DNA from: Symbiodinium natans
Taxonomy: Eukaryota > Sar > Dinophyceae > Suessiales > Symbiodiniaceae
NCBI GenBank assembly: GCA_905221605.1
Contig: CAJNDS010002260.1
Location: forward strand, 472,370 to 536,369
DNA: 64,000 nt
Direction of reading: 5' to 3'
This document shows, piece by piece, positions 57,352 to 64,000 of the stretch. Below the pieces are notes generated by a model. The model saw only the letters and a program-made list of their open reading frames with translations. It was not told the DNA's origin and made no database searches. Both the position numbers and the translations under genes were made by a program. The number at the start of each line of letters is the position of its first letter. Position 1 is the stretch's first letter.

Positions 57352-57460
57352 GTGTTATGTAGTTTTTGCCTTATATATTTATATATGTATACATATATAT
57401 ATATAGAGAACAATCCACGGAGAGGTACATAGTAAGAAATACTGTTTGTTTTTTGTTTAA

Positions 57461-57601
57461 ATGTTTTTCTATGGTACTAAGCGGGGCCATAGAACACCAT
57501 CAGCCGAGCAGAGGCCATGGTGGCACGTGGTATTCGGCGAGGTCCCGCACTGGTACCCGGAACGACTGCCCAATGGAAAGCCCTCTGGAATCACAGCTTA
57601 G
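57461..57601 (+). CDS. Small protein or terminal exon
   Basis: ATG 57461 opens MFFYGTKRGHRTPSAEQRPW then WHVVFGEVPHWYPERLPNGK and TAG 57599-57601; 46 codons. Alternatively the acceptor gagcAG|AGG makes it a terminal exon. The surrounding 57430-57780 has no telomere-like repeat. Confidence 0.45.
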   Translation: MFFYGTKRGHRTPSAEQRPWWHVVFGEVPHWYPERLPNGKPSGITA

Positions 57602-57875
57602 AAGATCGCAATCATCGCGAATAATCGTCACAAGAGCGGTTCAAAACACAAATCGCACATGAGTACGCAGTCAAAGCAACAAAGCACCGCGTACACCCAT
57701 GTTTCGGGTACGCGATCGACATTCCTATGCTGTTCAGCCACAAATCCCGAGGGACTTGCAGAGTTGAAGCCTAAGCCCGACACCCAGTACCCCAAACCCT
57801 AAACCCTAAACCCCCAGAACCCTAAAACCTTGGGGCGTGGGAAACCCAGAGCCCGAAACCCAAAATGCCGATACA

Positions 57876-58200
57876 ATGAATGAACTTGAGGTTGCGCTGC
57901 CAGTGTTGCCCTCCTCTTCCCCCTCTTTGCTGGTAGGTTTAGGGTTTAGGGTTTGGGGTTTGGGGTTTGGGGTTTGGGGTTTGGGGTTTAGGGTTTAGGG
58001 TTTAGGATTTAGGGTTTAGGGTTTAGCCTAGTTCAATCCCCAAAGCCCTGAGGGCTCCCTTTGAGCCTTTGTTTAGGGTTTAGGGTTTAGGGTTTAGGGT
58101 TTAGGGTTTTAGGGTTTAGGGTTTAGGGTTTAGGGTTTAGGGTTTAGGGTTTAGGGCTAGCCTCCCTGTACATTCCGCACCCAAAACCCCGGCGCCTTGA
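57876..58200 (+). CDS. Start exons of an unknown gene
   Basis: ATG 57876 opens MNELEVALPVLPSSSPSLL to CTG|GTAGGT (57932). Exon 58027-58070 (tttAG|CCT) reads PSSIPKALRAPFEP, donor TT|GTTTAG. A third exon 58155-58200 (TTTAG|G, ASLPVHSAPKTPAP, TGA) fits in phase, but the minus strand there is also convincing (LHEEGKPWILVALRARELLS). Both introns are TTTAGGG tracts. Confidence 0.45.
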
Positions 58201-58448
58201 AAGGAGCTCGCGTGCCCGGAGCGCCACCAGGATCCACGGCTTCCCCTCTTCGTGCAGCTGAGGCTCAGGGGTCGAGTTTAGGAGTTCCGTTAGGGGTTCG
58301 GGTTTAGGGCCTAAATTCAGGGCATAGCACAGGCAGCTCAATCCTGGGTTAGCGGTTTTCGCGGTGCTTGGGTTGCACTCTTGGCTTGGGGCTTATGTTT
58401 TGGAAGTTTGGGGGGCTTAGGCTTAGACCCATATGCAAGCCCGATAAG

Positions 58449-58553
58449 TTGGGATGTTCCCCCTTACACGAACAGTCCTTTAATAGGGATTCTAATAGGG
58501 GGTACCATAATGAATGCCTATTAAGGGCTGTGAGCATAAGGGGGAACATCCCA
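58449..58553 (+). mobile_element. MITE-like element, family 1, copy 5
   Basis: TTGGGATGTTCCCCCTTACA ... AAGGGGGAACATCCCAA; followed immediately by a CCCTAAA array, as for copy 1. Confidence 0.85.
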
Positions 58554-58684
58554 ACCCTAAACCCTAAACCCTAAACCCTAAACCCTAAACCCTAAACCCT
58601 AAACCCTAAACCCTAAACCCTAAACCCTAAACCCTAAACCCTAAACCCCAAACTCCAAACCCTAAACCCTAAACCCTAAACCAG

Positions 58685-58753
58685 GAGCATTCCGCCCGAT
58701 CGCATCCATTGCTGCTGAGCGTCCGTGAGGAGGCACCCTACAGTCCCCTTTAA
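58685..58753 (+). CDS. Terminal exon
   Basis: ccAG|GAG opens EHSARSHPLLLSVREEAPYS PL, TAA 58751-58753. C-strand array (58556-58680) immediately before. Confidence 0.45.
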   Translation, partial: EHSARSHPLLLSVREEAPYSPL

Positions 58754-58854
58754 GCCTTGAGCCTTGCAGGGTTTAGGGTTTAGGGTTTAGGGTTTAGGGT
58801 TCAGGGTTCAGGGTTCAGGGTTTAGGGTTTAGGGTTTAGGGTTTAGGGTTTAAG

Positions 58855-59098
58855 AAGCGGTTGCGGGCACAGGAGTCAAGGCTGCAGGACACCTCGGTGC
58901 GGATTTTTGAAATCCTGCATTCGGTTGAGGGTGTAGGGTTTAGGGACTTTAGGGTCTAGGACTTTAAGGATTTTGGGTTTAGGGTTTAGGGTTTAGGACT
59001 TTAGGGAATGGGGTTTCTGGGAATTGTATAGGGTTGGGGTCCCAAAAGGTTTTGACCGACAATGCAGCTGACCGCAGCGTTTTGATTTTGGAGTTGTG
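58855..59098 (+). CDS. Unknown protein, two exons, coiled-coil-like
   Basis: Exon 58855-58930 (taAG|AAG: KRLRAQESRLQDTSVRIFEI LHSVE, donor GAGG|GTGTAG) and exon 59068-59098 (tgcAG|CT: DRSVLILEL, donor TG|GTAAGG) join in phase 1. Charged heptads suggest a coiled coil. Continuation unknown; a 76-codon minus frame overlaps the second exon. Confidence 0.5.
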
Positions 59099-59680
59099 GT
59101 AAGGAATCTCACTGCGGCGTTGGGGTAGGATGGGGGGCCCTAAACCCAAAAACACGCCTTGTTTCGCCTTTGAAGAGCCCTCTCCTTCCCTTTTTGTGGC
59201 GTTTCCCACGATTAGGGGTACCCTTGTTATTGGGGTTTAGGGTTTAGGGCCCTTTCAGGGGATTCGAGTCTTGTTGCAGTATGAAAGGCGTAAACCCCTA
59301 AACCCCTAAACCCCGAAACCGTAAACCCGTTTGGGGCCTCGGCCTTTGGGGCCTGCTCGGGACATTTTGGCCCAGCTCACTTGGTGGAGCCTGAGGGTTC
59401 AGGGTTTAGGGTGTCGGGGTTTCGGGTTTCAGGGCTCAGGAGTTTATGGGTTCAGACTGGTAAGCACAGAGGTTTTGGAGAATTGAAAGGTCAGTGCTTT
59501 TGGAAAACCCACAATACAATTTCCAGATTTAGTTTCGCAACGCGGATGTAGGGTTCAGGGATTAGCGCATACATTGGGGTGTCTTTCAGCTTCTCTCTCG
59601 GTAGTGCAGGGTTTAGGCTTGGCTTTCCTGAAACCCTAAACCCTAAACCCTAAGCCCTAAGCCCTAAACCCAAAACCCAG

Positions 59681-60003
59681 CTAAAGACGCATCTCATGAT
59701 CTACGAGGAGCCTGGCTCGGGCGAGGCCGAACCCCTCCCAGAAGCGGCTCCTGGTTTCTGGGGGCCAATCATTGTACAGGATTCCGACACTAGGCCCTTC
59801 ATCCTAAACCCTTCATCCTAAACCCTACACCCTGAACCCGAACCCCTAAACCCTAAACCCTAAACCCTAAACCCTAAACCCTAAACCCTAAACCCTAAAC
59901 CCTAAACCCCTCTGAATGACACGTGCAGGTGGGCTTGGAGCACTGGCTTGGAGCATGGCGTGGAAGAGGCGACCGGGCTAAGGCTTCGCGTTATAGACCC
60001 TGA
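59681..60003 (+). CDS. Unknown protein, last two exons
   Basis: Exon 59681-59773 (cccAG|CTA: LKTHLMIYEEPGSGEAEPLP EAAPGFWGPII, donor ATT|GTACAG) and exon 59929-60003 (gtgcAG|GTG: VGLEHWLGAWRGRGDRAKAS RYRP, TGA) are in phase 0. If unspliced, the first ends in a repeat-supplied TAA at 59821. C-strand arrays precede both acceptors. Confidence 0.5.
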
Positions 60004-60141
60004 AACCCTAAAGCCTAAACCCTCAACCCTCAACCCTAAACCCTTAAACCCTAAACCCTAAACCCTTAAGCCTAAATCCTAAACCCCAAACCCTAAACCC
60101 TGAAGCCCCTAGGCTTCGTGTGGTTTCGTGTTTTGAGTTAG

Positions 60142-60226
60142 GTTCCGCTCCTTGGTGCAGCACATCGGTACTAGTACCGACGTCTTGCTGCGACTGTCTT
60201 CGGTGTATAGTGCAGCCTGGCTGTAA
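60142..60226 (+). CDS. Terminal exon
   Basis: agttAG|G opens FRSLVQHIGTSTDVLLRLSS VYSAAWL, TAA 60224-60226. Family unknown. Confidence 0.45.
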
Positions 60227-60432
60227 ACTTTTAGGGTTTAGGGTTTAGAGTTTAGGGTGTAGGGTCTAGGGTTTAGGGTTTCGGGTTTAGGGTTTAGGGC
60301 TTAGGGTTTAGGGATTAGGGTTTAGAGTCCTAAATCCTGGACTCGCTGTTGCCACACCCGCAGCATCCAGTCAGTGTGCAGATGCGAACAATTCTTCTTT
60401 AGGGTTTAGGGTTGAGGGTTGCGGGCTTCCAG

Positions 60433-60474
60433 GTTTTTGTGACATGTGGCGCGAGTATGGTGCTTGAGCTTTGA
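60433..60474 (+). CDS. Short terminal exon
   Basis: ttccAG|GTT opens VFVTCGASMVLEL, TGA. Preceded by a TTTAGGG tract. A preceding exon candidate (WTRCCHTRSIQSVC, about 60344-60388) is unlinked. Confidence 0.4.
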   Translation, partial: VFVTCGASMVLEL

Positions 60475-60568
60475 GTATTCGATGTTATATGTAGAGAAGG
60501 TAGGGGGCATTCAGCCCTAAACCTAAACCCAACATGAGGGGGGGGAGGTGCTTGACACGCGGGGGAAG

Positions 60569-60638
60569 TGATTGCTCTGGCTTCGCCGACTCTCCCTGCG
60601 GTCCCTTTGACGTCAGCCTCTGATCGGGAACTGAGCGC
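60569..60638 (+). CDS. Candidate exon
   Basis: gaAG|TG opens IALASPTLPAVPLTSASDRE LSA, before CCCTAAG units. No partner linked. Confidence 0.3.
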
Positions 60639-60667
60639 CCTAAGCCCTCAGCCCTAATACGTAAACC

Positions 60668-60760
60668 GTAAGCTTGGGCCCAAAGTGGGCCCTTGTTCCC
60701 TTCTTTAGGGTGTTGGTTCCCTTATAAGCCCTTTTCTTAAATCCTAAGTTACTCTTGGGT
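60668..60760 (+). mobile_element. MITE-like element, family 3, copy 3
   Basis: 'gggcccttgttcccttctttagggtgttggttcccttataagcccttttcttaaatCCTAAGTTACTCTTGGG'-like; shares the right end with 30482-30582. Confidence 0.55.
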
Positions 60761-60821
60761 TGAGTAAAAGAGTTTAGTGGTTGGGGTTGCTGCAGAGCAT
60801 CAGGAATTAAGGGGCATCAGG

Positions 60822-60950
60822 AGGGACCCCTAGAAGGGACCCTTAATCTTGTTCCCCTACACACCCCCATACATACTTTCTATAGTCCCTATATACCTAA
60901 GTAGCCCCTAAATAACCCCTGAGGTCCCCCTCCTTTAGTCCCTTGAACTT
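60822..60950 (+). mobile_element. Short element, family 5, copy 2
   Basis: Starts GGGACCCC, contains 'ctatagtccctatatacctaagtagcccctaaataacccctgagg' and ends TTTAGTCCCTTGAA, like 3954-4051. It provides the pyrimidine-rich sequence just upstream of the acceptor at 60957. Confidence 0.6.
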
Positions 60951-60957
60951 CAACCAG

Positions 60958-61062
60958 GAAGAGGGAGGCAGACTCGCCGCCAACACGCTGGACGAGCTCA
61001 CAGGCTCCGGGAGCCTTCCAAAAGGGCTTGAGGCGAAGGTGTTTGCATTGCTTGGCCTGTAA
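60958..61062 (+). CDS. Terminal exon, unknown protein
   Basis: caaccAG|GAA opens EEGGRLAANTLDELTGSGSL PKGLEAKVFALLGL, TAA 61060-61062. 34 codons, amphipathic helix at the end. Family unknown. Confidence 0.55.
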   Translation, partial: EEGGRLAANTLDELTGSGSLPKGLEAKVFALLGL

Positions 61063-61148
61063 GCCCTAAATCCTCCTGAACCCTAACCCTAAAACCCTAA
61101 ATAAATGGTACGTGATATCATTTTGAGTGTTCAAAGTTTCTTGTCTAA

Positions 61149-61286
61149 ATGAACAAAGCTCCACGAACCTGGCCCAGCCAATTTTTTTGGACACCTCCCT
61201 GGAGGCAGAAAGTTCGATTTACTTCAGCCCCTGTGCTTGACAGCATACCTTGGGATGTTCTCCCTTATACTAGCAGTCCTTATTAG
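61149..61286 (+). CDS. Possible small protein ending inside a MITE
   Basis: ATG 61149 opens MNKAPRTWPSQFFWTPPWRQ KVRFTSAPVLDSIP; the last 10 residues (WDVLPYTSSPY) and the stop come from the family 1 element. May be chance. Confidence 0.3.
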   Translation: MNKAPRTWPSQFFWTPPWRQKVRFTSAPVLDSIPWDVLPYTSSPY

Positions 61287-61351
61287 GGATTACAGTACCC
61301 CCTAATATAATCCCTAGAGAAGGACTGCTAGCACAAGGGGGAACATCCCAG
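61250..61351 (+). mobile_element. MITE-like element, family 1, copy 6
   Basis: TTGGGATGTTCTCCCTTATACTA ... AGCACAAGGGGGAACATCCCA; inner AGTCCTTATTAGGG / AGAAGGACT as in copy 1. Confidence 0.85.
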
Positions 61352-61580
61352 AGAACACAATCTGAACATGCAAAGATGTTTGCCTAAACAAGTTGATTGC
61401 ACAAAGATCCGCTTCCAAAAGAAAATCAACCCTAAAACCTAAAACCTAAAACATAAAACCTAAAACCTAAAACCTAAACCCTAAACCCTAAACCCTAAAC
61501 CCTAAAGCCTAAGTGAAGACCCGAAAGAGGCCAGGTGCTGGAAGGGTCCAACACACCAAGGTCGCAAAAGGCCCCGCGAC

Positions 61581-61793
61581 ATGATGCCCATAAATTCGAT
61601 GTCCTGGTTTGGACATGCGCTACACCACATACAAAAGACGGCGAGAAGACTCCCACGAAAAGTCCGAGGTGTTATAGTGGCAGGTTGCCAAGACATGTCA
61701 GCGGAAGGTGCCATTTGGATCTGGCAGCTTGCGAATTGCAATGACGTCTTGCGGCGAAGTACCAAGAGGCCGCAGCGTTGGAAGGTGCTTTGA
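61581..61793 (+). CDS. Hypothetical protein with a module repeated at 63.5 kb
   Basis: The frame MMPINSMSWFGHALHHIQKT, VIVAGCQDMSAEGAIWIWQL, ANCNDVLRRSTKRPQRWKVL ends TGA 61791-61793. The last 20 residues match QLVDCKDVLRQGAERPRHW at about 63544-63606 in spacing and key residues (QL..C.DVLR....RP..W). Overlapping + and minus frames are open but lack this support. Region without telomere-like repeat. Confidence 0.5.
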   Translation: MMPINSMSWFGHALHHIQKTARRLPRKVRGVIVAGCQDMSAEGAIWIWQLANCNDVLRRSTKRPQRWKVL

Positions 61794-61995
61794 AGGCTAC
61801 TGTATCCTCTTTGTGCTTCGAGGGCTCAGGCCGTACGTTGTAAAGTGCTATCCCGCGCTGCAGCTAGTGCTTGTTCTTCACTACCCTAAACTCTAAAGCC
61901 TGAAGCCCTCAACTCTAAGCTGCAACAAAACCCCAAAATGCCGGCTGCTTCCCCTAGACATTCCCAAGACCCTAAACCCTACGTTTGGAGCTTAG

Positions 61996-62185
61996 CCCAG
62001 ATCCCACTCAAGCCCTTCATTTTTCCGGAGGCTTCAGCGAGCGAGGAAGACGTGAGCGGTGGGGAAGCCCAGGGGGCCCCAAAAGCTTACACTGAGGTTT
62101 AGGGTTTGAGGTGATTCCAAGCAGTGCGCTCGGCCCGCCACATTCTTTGTTTGGGGGCTCGCTTGTTGCCGCTTGTCTGGCCTAA
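61996..62185 (+). CDS. Unknown protein, two segments separated by 14 nt
   Basis: Segment 61996-62096 (cttAG|CC: QIPLKPFIFPEASASEEDVS GGEAQGAPKAYTE) ends GAG|GTTTAG. Fourteen bases later ttgAG|GTG opens VIPSSALGPPHSLFGGSLVA ACLA, TAA 62183-62185, in phase 0 if exactly these 14 bases (GTTTAGGGTTTGAG) are removed. Acidic then hydrophobic tail. Family unknown. Confidence 0.5.
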
Positions 62186-62268
62186 GTCCCACCCACCCAC
62201 CCACCCAAATTAGCAGCAAGGGAAAACCATAATCTTGCTGCCTGGTCTTTTGAGCCAGCCTCTGTTAG

Positions 62269-62354
62269 GTGTATTTACCCAAGGCTCCGGAAAGGTAATC
62301 AAGCCGAAGCGCAGGATTTACAAGGAGGGTTCTGAAGTAAACCATAAGCCCTAA
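62269..62354 (+). CDS. Terminal exon, basic
   Basis: gttAG|GT opens VFTQGSGKVIKPKRRIYKEG SEVNHKP; the TAA (62352-62354) is inside CCCTAAACC. A donor AAG|GTAATC is possible at 62298. Confidence 0.4.
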
Positions 62355-62463
62355 ACCCTAAACCCTAAACCCTAAACCCTAAACCCTAAACCCTAAACCC
62401 TAAACCCTAAACCCTAAACCCTAAACCCTAAACCCTAAGCCCTAAACCCTAAACCCTAAACCC
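62341..62463 (+). repeat. CCCTAAA array
   Basis: About 16 units; the last exon before it uses the repeat for its stop codon and the next exon (62470) begins just after it. Confidence 0.95.
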
Positions 62464-62469
62464 CCCGAG

Positions 62470-62527
62470 CACAAATGCAAGGCTTCAGGGCTATCATTGC
62501 GCAGGGCCATGCCTAGGAGGGGGAAGG
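62470..62527 (+). CDS. Exon, basic
   Basis: cgAG|CAC opens HKCKASGLSLRRAMPRRGK, donor AAGG|GTCTTC. C-strand array before; G-strand units after (62535, 62575-62650). Confidence 0.35.
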
Positions 62528-62659
62528 GTCTTCAGTTTAGGGTTTGAGAAGCTTATTTATCCGGAAAAAAAAGGTTTATGGGTTTAAGGGTTTAAGGGTT
62601 GAAGCGTTTAAGGGTTTAAGGGTTTAGGGTTAAAGGGTTTAAGGGTTTGTGACAGCAAT

Positions 62660-63034
62660 GTATAAGAAACCTCTAATTTTTAATGGAGGCACCCTCGGTT
62701 TACTCAAAGATGGTTACCTCAAAAATTGGAGGCCACCCTCTGTTTCTTTGTCGATTCTTAAAGTTCCCGCCTTAAAATAATTATTGATCCAGCCCCTTAA
62801 CTTCTGAAATCCAGCCCTTCAACTTCTCACGTGTCAGGGGTGGGGAACCCTCAAGAGAAATTGAGCGGCTGGATTTCTTATTTGAAGGGGCGACACCAAG
62901 TTAAGACATTGAGGGCCTGGACTTCTTATTTCAGAGAGGGGAAGCCCCCAAATTACGAGTTGAGGGCATGGTGCCGCGCTCGGCGCCTGCTTGTTGAGTT
63001 TGGACTGGGCACTTATTTTGCATTTCTTCTTTGA
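62660..63034 (+). repeat. Inverted and tandem ~50-bp repeats, partly open
   Basis: 'ccagccc(c)ttaacttct' and 'ccagcccttcaacttct' (62790-62827) are complementary to 'ggctggatttcttatttgaagg' type words at 62867, 62915 and 63022. From 62831 a + frame reads LSGWISYLKGRHQVKTLRAW TSYFREGKPPNYELRAWCRA, i.e. three copies of a 16-17-residue unit. Either a degenerate foldback element or a repeat protein piece. Confidence 0.5.
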
Positions 63035-63226
63035 AGGGGCAAAGCTCTCATTTATGAAGCGGCATGTCGTTTCTTTGAGAGCGTACCACAAACTCCTAAC
63101 TTGGTCTGGCTCTCACTTGTCGCATTTCCAACCGGAAGCCCCCTGGCTGAGGGTGTTCGCTTCGTAAACCAAACGATTTCACAAGCAGTGCGGTCACTGT
63201 GGGCTAGAAAACAGGATTTAGGCTGA
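63035..63226 (+). CDS. Hypothetical protein segment, 63 codons
   Basis: Open from just after a TGA (63032-63034) to TGA 63224-63226: LIYEAACRFFESVPQTPNLV, LSLVAFPTGSPLAEGVRFVN, QTISQAVRSLWARKQDLG. It follows directly on the repeat frame above, separated by one stop. Good globular composition; no start codon, so an exon or a broken gene. Confidence 0.45.
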   Translation, partial: RGKALIYEAACRFFESVPQTPNLVWLSLVAFPTGSPLAEGVRFVNQTISQAVRSLWARKQDLG

Positions 63227-63318
63227 ATGGCAGGTCTTGAGCATTGAGATTTCAAGGTTAAGATGTGATTCTAACAACCTTGTACAGCCTAAGTATGCCT
63301 ATACTTGAACTTTAGATC

Positions 63319-63501
63319 TTGATCCCAAAGTTTGGGTCTGAGGTGGGTCAAATCTTTGGCTTCAACTGCAGGACTCGAAGGGAGCATTGCATGATGATGA
63401 TCTGCACGATCCCTATTCTTGGTAGCAGTCTTGCCTTATGCCCTTGTAGACCCCCAAACCCTAAAACCTCTTACATCATGAATGCACTTGGGTGTAGATA
63501 G
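63319..63501 (+). CDS. Hypothetical protein, 60 codons
   Basis: Open from ttAG (63313-63314) with ATC TTG; reads IPKFGSEVGQIFGFNCRTRR, ICTIPILGSSLALCPCRPPN to TAG 63499-63501. Cys-rich second half. Confidence 0.35.
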   Translation: MIPKFGSEVGQIFGFNCRTRREHCMMMICTIPILGSSLALCPCRPPNPKTSYIMNALGCR

Positions 63502-63543
63502 AGGTGCAGATGCAGGTCACCAGTCATGGGCTGAGGCTTGGAT

Positions 63544-63651
63544 CAGCTTGTGGACTGCAAGGACGTCCTGCGGCAAGGTGCCGAAAGGCCGCGACATTGG
63601 GTGATGTCTTCGAACATATACCCCTCCCTACACCGCCAGTAGGCTAAGCTG
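63544..63651 (+). CDS. Diverged copy of the 61.7-kb module
   Basis: QLVDCKDVLRQGAERPRHWV then MSSNIYPSLHRQ, TAG. DNA 'cagcttg.g.a.tgcaa.gacgtc.tgcggc.a.gt.cc.a.aggccgc' is shared with 61719-61778. Fragmentary. Confidence 0.4.
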
Positions 63652-63656
63652 CCACG

Positions 63657-63868
63657 CTACTCTACCAAAATCCCCACGTGTTGCAGCTTAAGGGCCTTGC
63701 ACGCATATGACCAGCATTCTTCCAAGACAGACAGAAGTATTTCAAACGTGTTTTTGGCACTCGAAGTCAAGGCTCGCATGGATGGGCCATTACTGGGAGC
63801 AAGCACCTGCATGTAGCCTTCCTGAGAAAGACGTATCTGCAGTTTTCGCAGCATCAAGATCCTGATGA
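63657..63868 (-). CDS. Terminal exon on the minus strand
   Basis: After the minus acceptor atcatcAG|G the frame reads LMLRKLQIRLSQEGYMQVLA, PSNGPSMRALTSSAKNTFEI, LLSVLEECWSYACKALKLQH to TAG 63659-63657. About 70 codons; + frames are interrupted. Family unknown. Confidence 0.5.
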
Positions 63869-63974
63869 TGATGATGATCATGATCATCATGATCACCATC
63901 ATGATCATCATGATCATCATGATCATCATGATCATCATGATCATCATGATCATCATGATCATCATGATCATCAG
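63866..63974. repeat. ATGATCATC 9-bp tandem repeat
   Basis: TGATGATGATGATGATC followed by about ten copies of ATCATGATC, each palindromic (GATCATGATC). On minus it lies just upstream of the terminal exon acceptor. Rich in GATC sites. Confidence 0.9.
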
Positions 63975-64000
63975 GTTCCCACTGTGAAGTACATGTTCAT

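Overview
The window looks like nuclear DNA of a dinoflagellate or a close alveolate relative; this is an inference. Evidence: (1) hundreds of TTTAGGG/CCCTAAA units, the telomere sequence of dinoflagellates, chromerids and plants, interspersed along the whole 64 kb; (2) a multi-exon gene recognisable by its protein, whose introns start with GC as often as GT and always end AG|G, a splice pattern reported for dinoflagellates; (3) many very short exons (30-100 nt) in GC-rich islands between repeats; (4) no bacterial, organellar or rRNA/tRNA genes seen.

Most coding sequence lies in exons shorter than 110 nt, so single open frames are misleading. I read exons by eye from an open frame, a splice acceptor (AG|, usually AG|G), a donor (GT or GC) and agreement of codon phase with the next exon. 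The firmest gene is an SLC35F5-like transporter (2935-10158, +, nine exons). Phase-consistent models of unknown function lie at 20667-22019 (+), 22536-23980 (+), 24366-25430 (-), 32255-34165 (+), 35880-36102 (+), 42294-43301 (-), 44037-44302 (+), 45718-45991 (+), 46754-47654 (+), 49849-50086 (+), 50363-52112 (+, with a start exon), 52853-53215 (+), 55322-55610 (+), 56232-56466 (+) and 61996-62185 (+). Nearly all are on +, with minus islands near 24.4-26.1, 42.3-43.6 and 63.7 kb.

Layout: 1-89 end of a gene; 0.1-2.9 kb low-complexity DNA, an AT-rich patch and a ~73-bp tandem repeat; 2.9-10.2 kb the transporter; 10.2-20 kb scattered exons in dense repeats; 20-34.2 kb several genes; 34-46 kb mixed genes including one on minus; 46-64 kb many short genes. 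Small foldback (MITE-like) elements of at least six families recur, mostly in introns or intergenic DNA.

Main unusual observation: in the coding sense, G-strand (TTTAGGG) tracts tend to follow 5' splice sites and C-strand (CCCTAAA) tracts tend to precede 3' splice sites, on both strands. The tracts could pair across an intron, like the terminal inverted repeats of introner elements. A TTTAGGG tract also begins with a usable donor (G|GTTTAG) and ends with a usable acceptor (TTTAG|G); introns of 26 and 48 nt made only of repeat are predicted.
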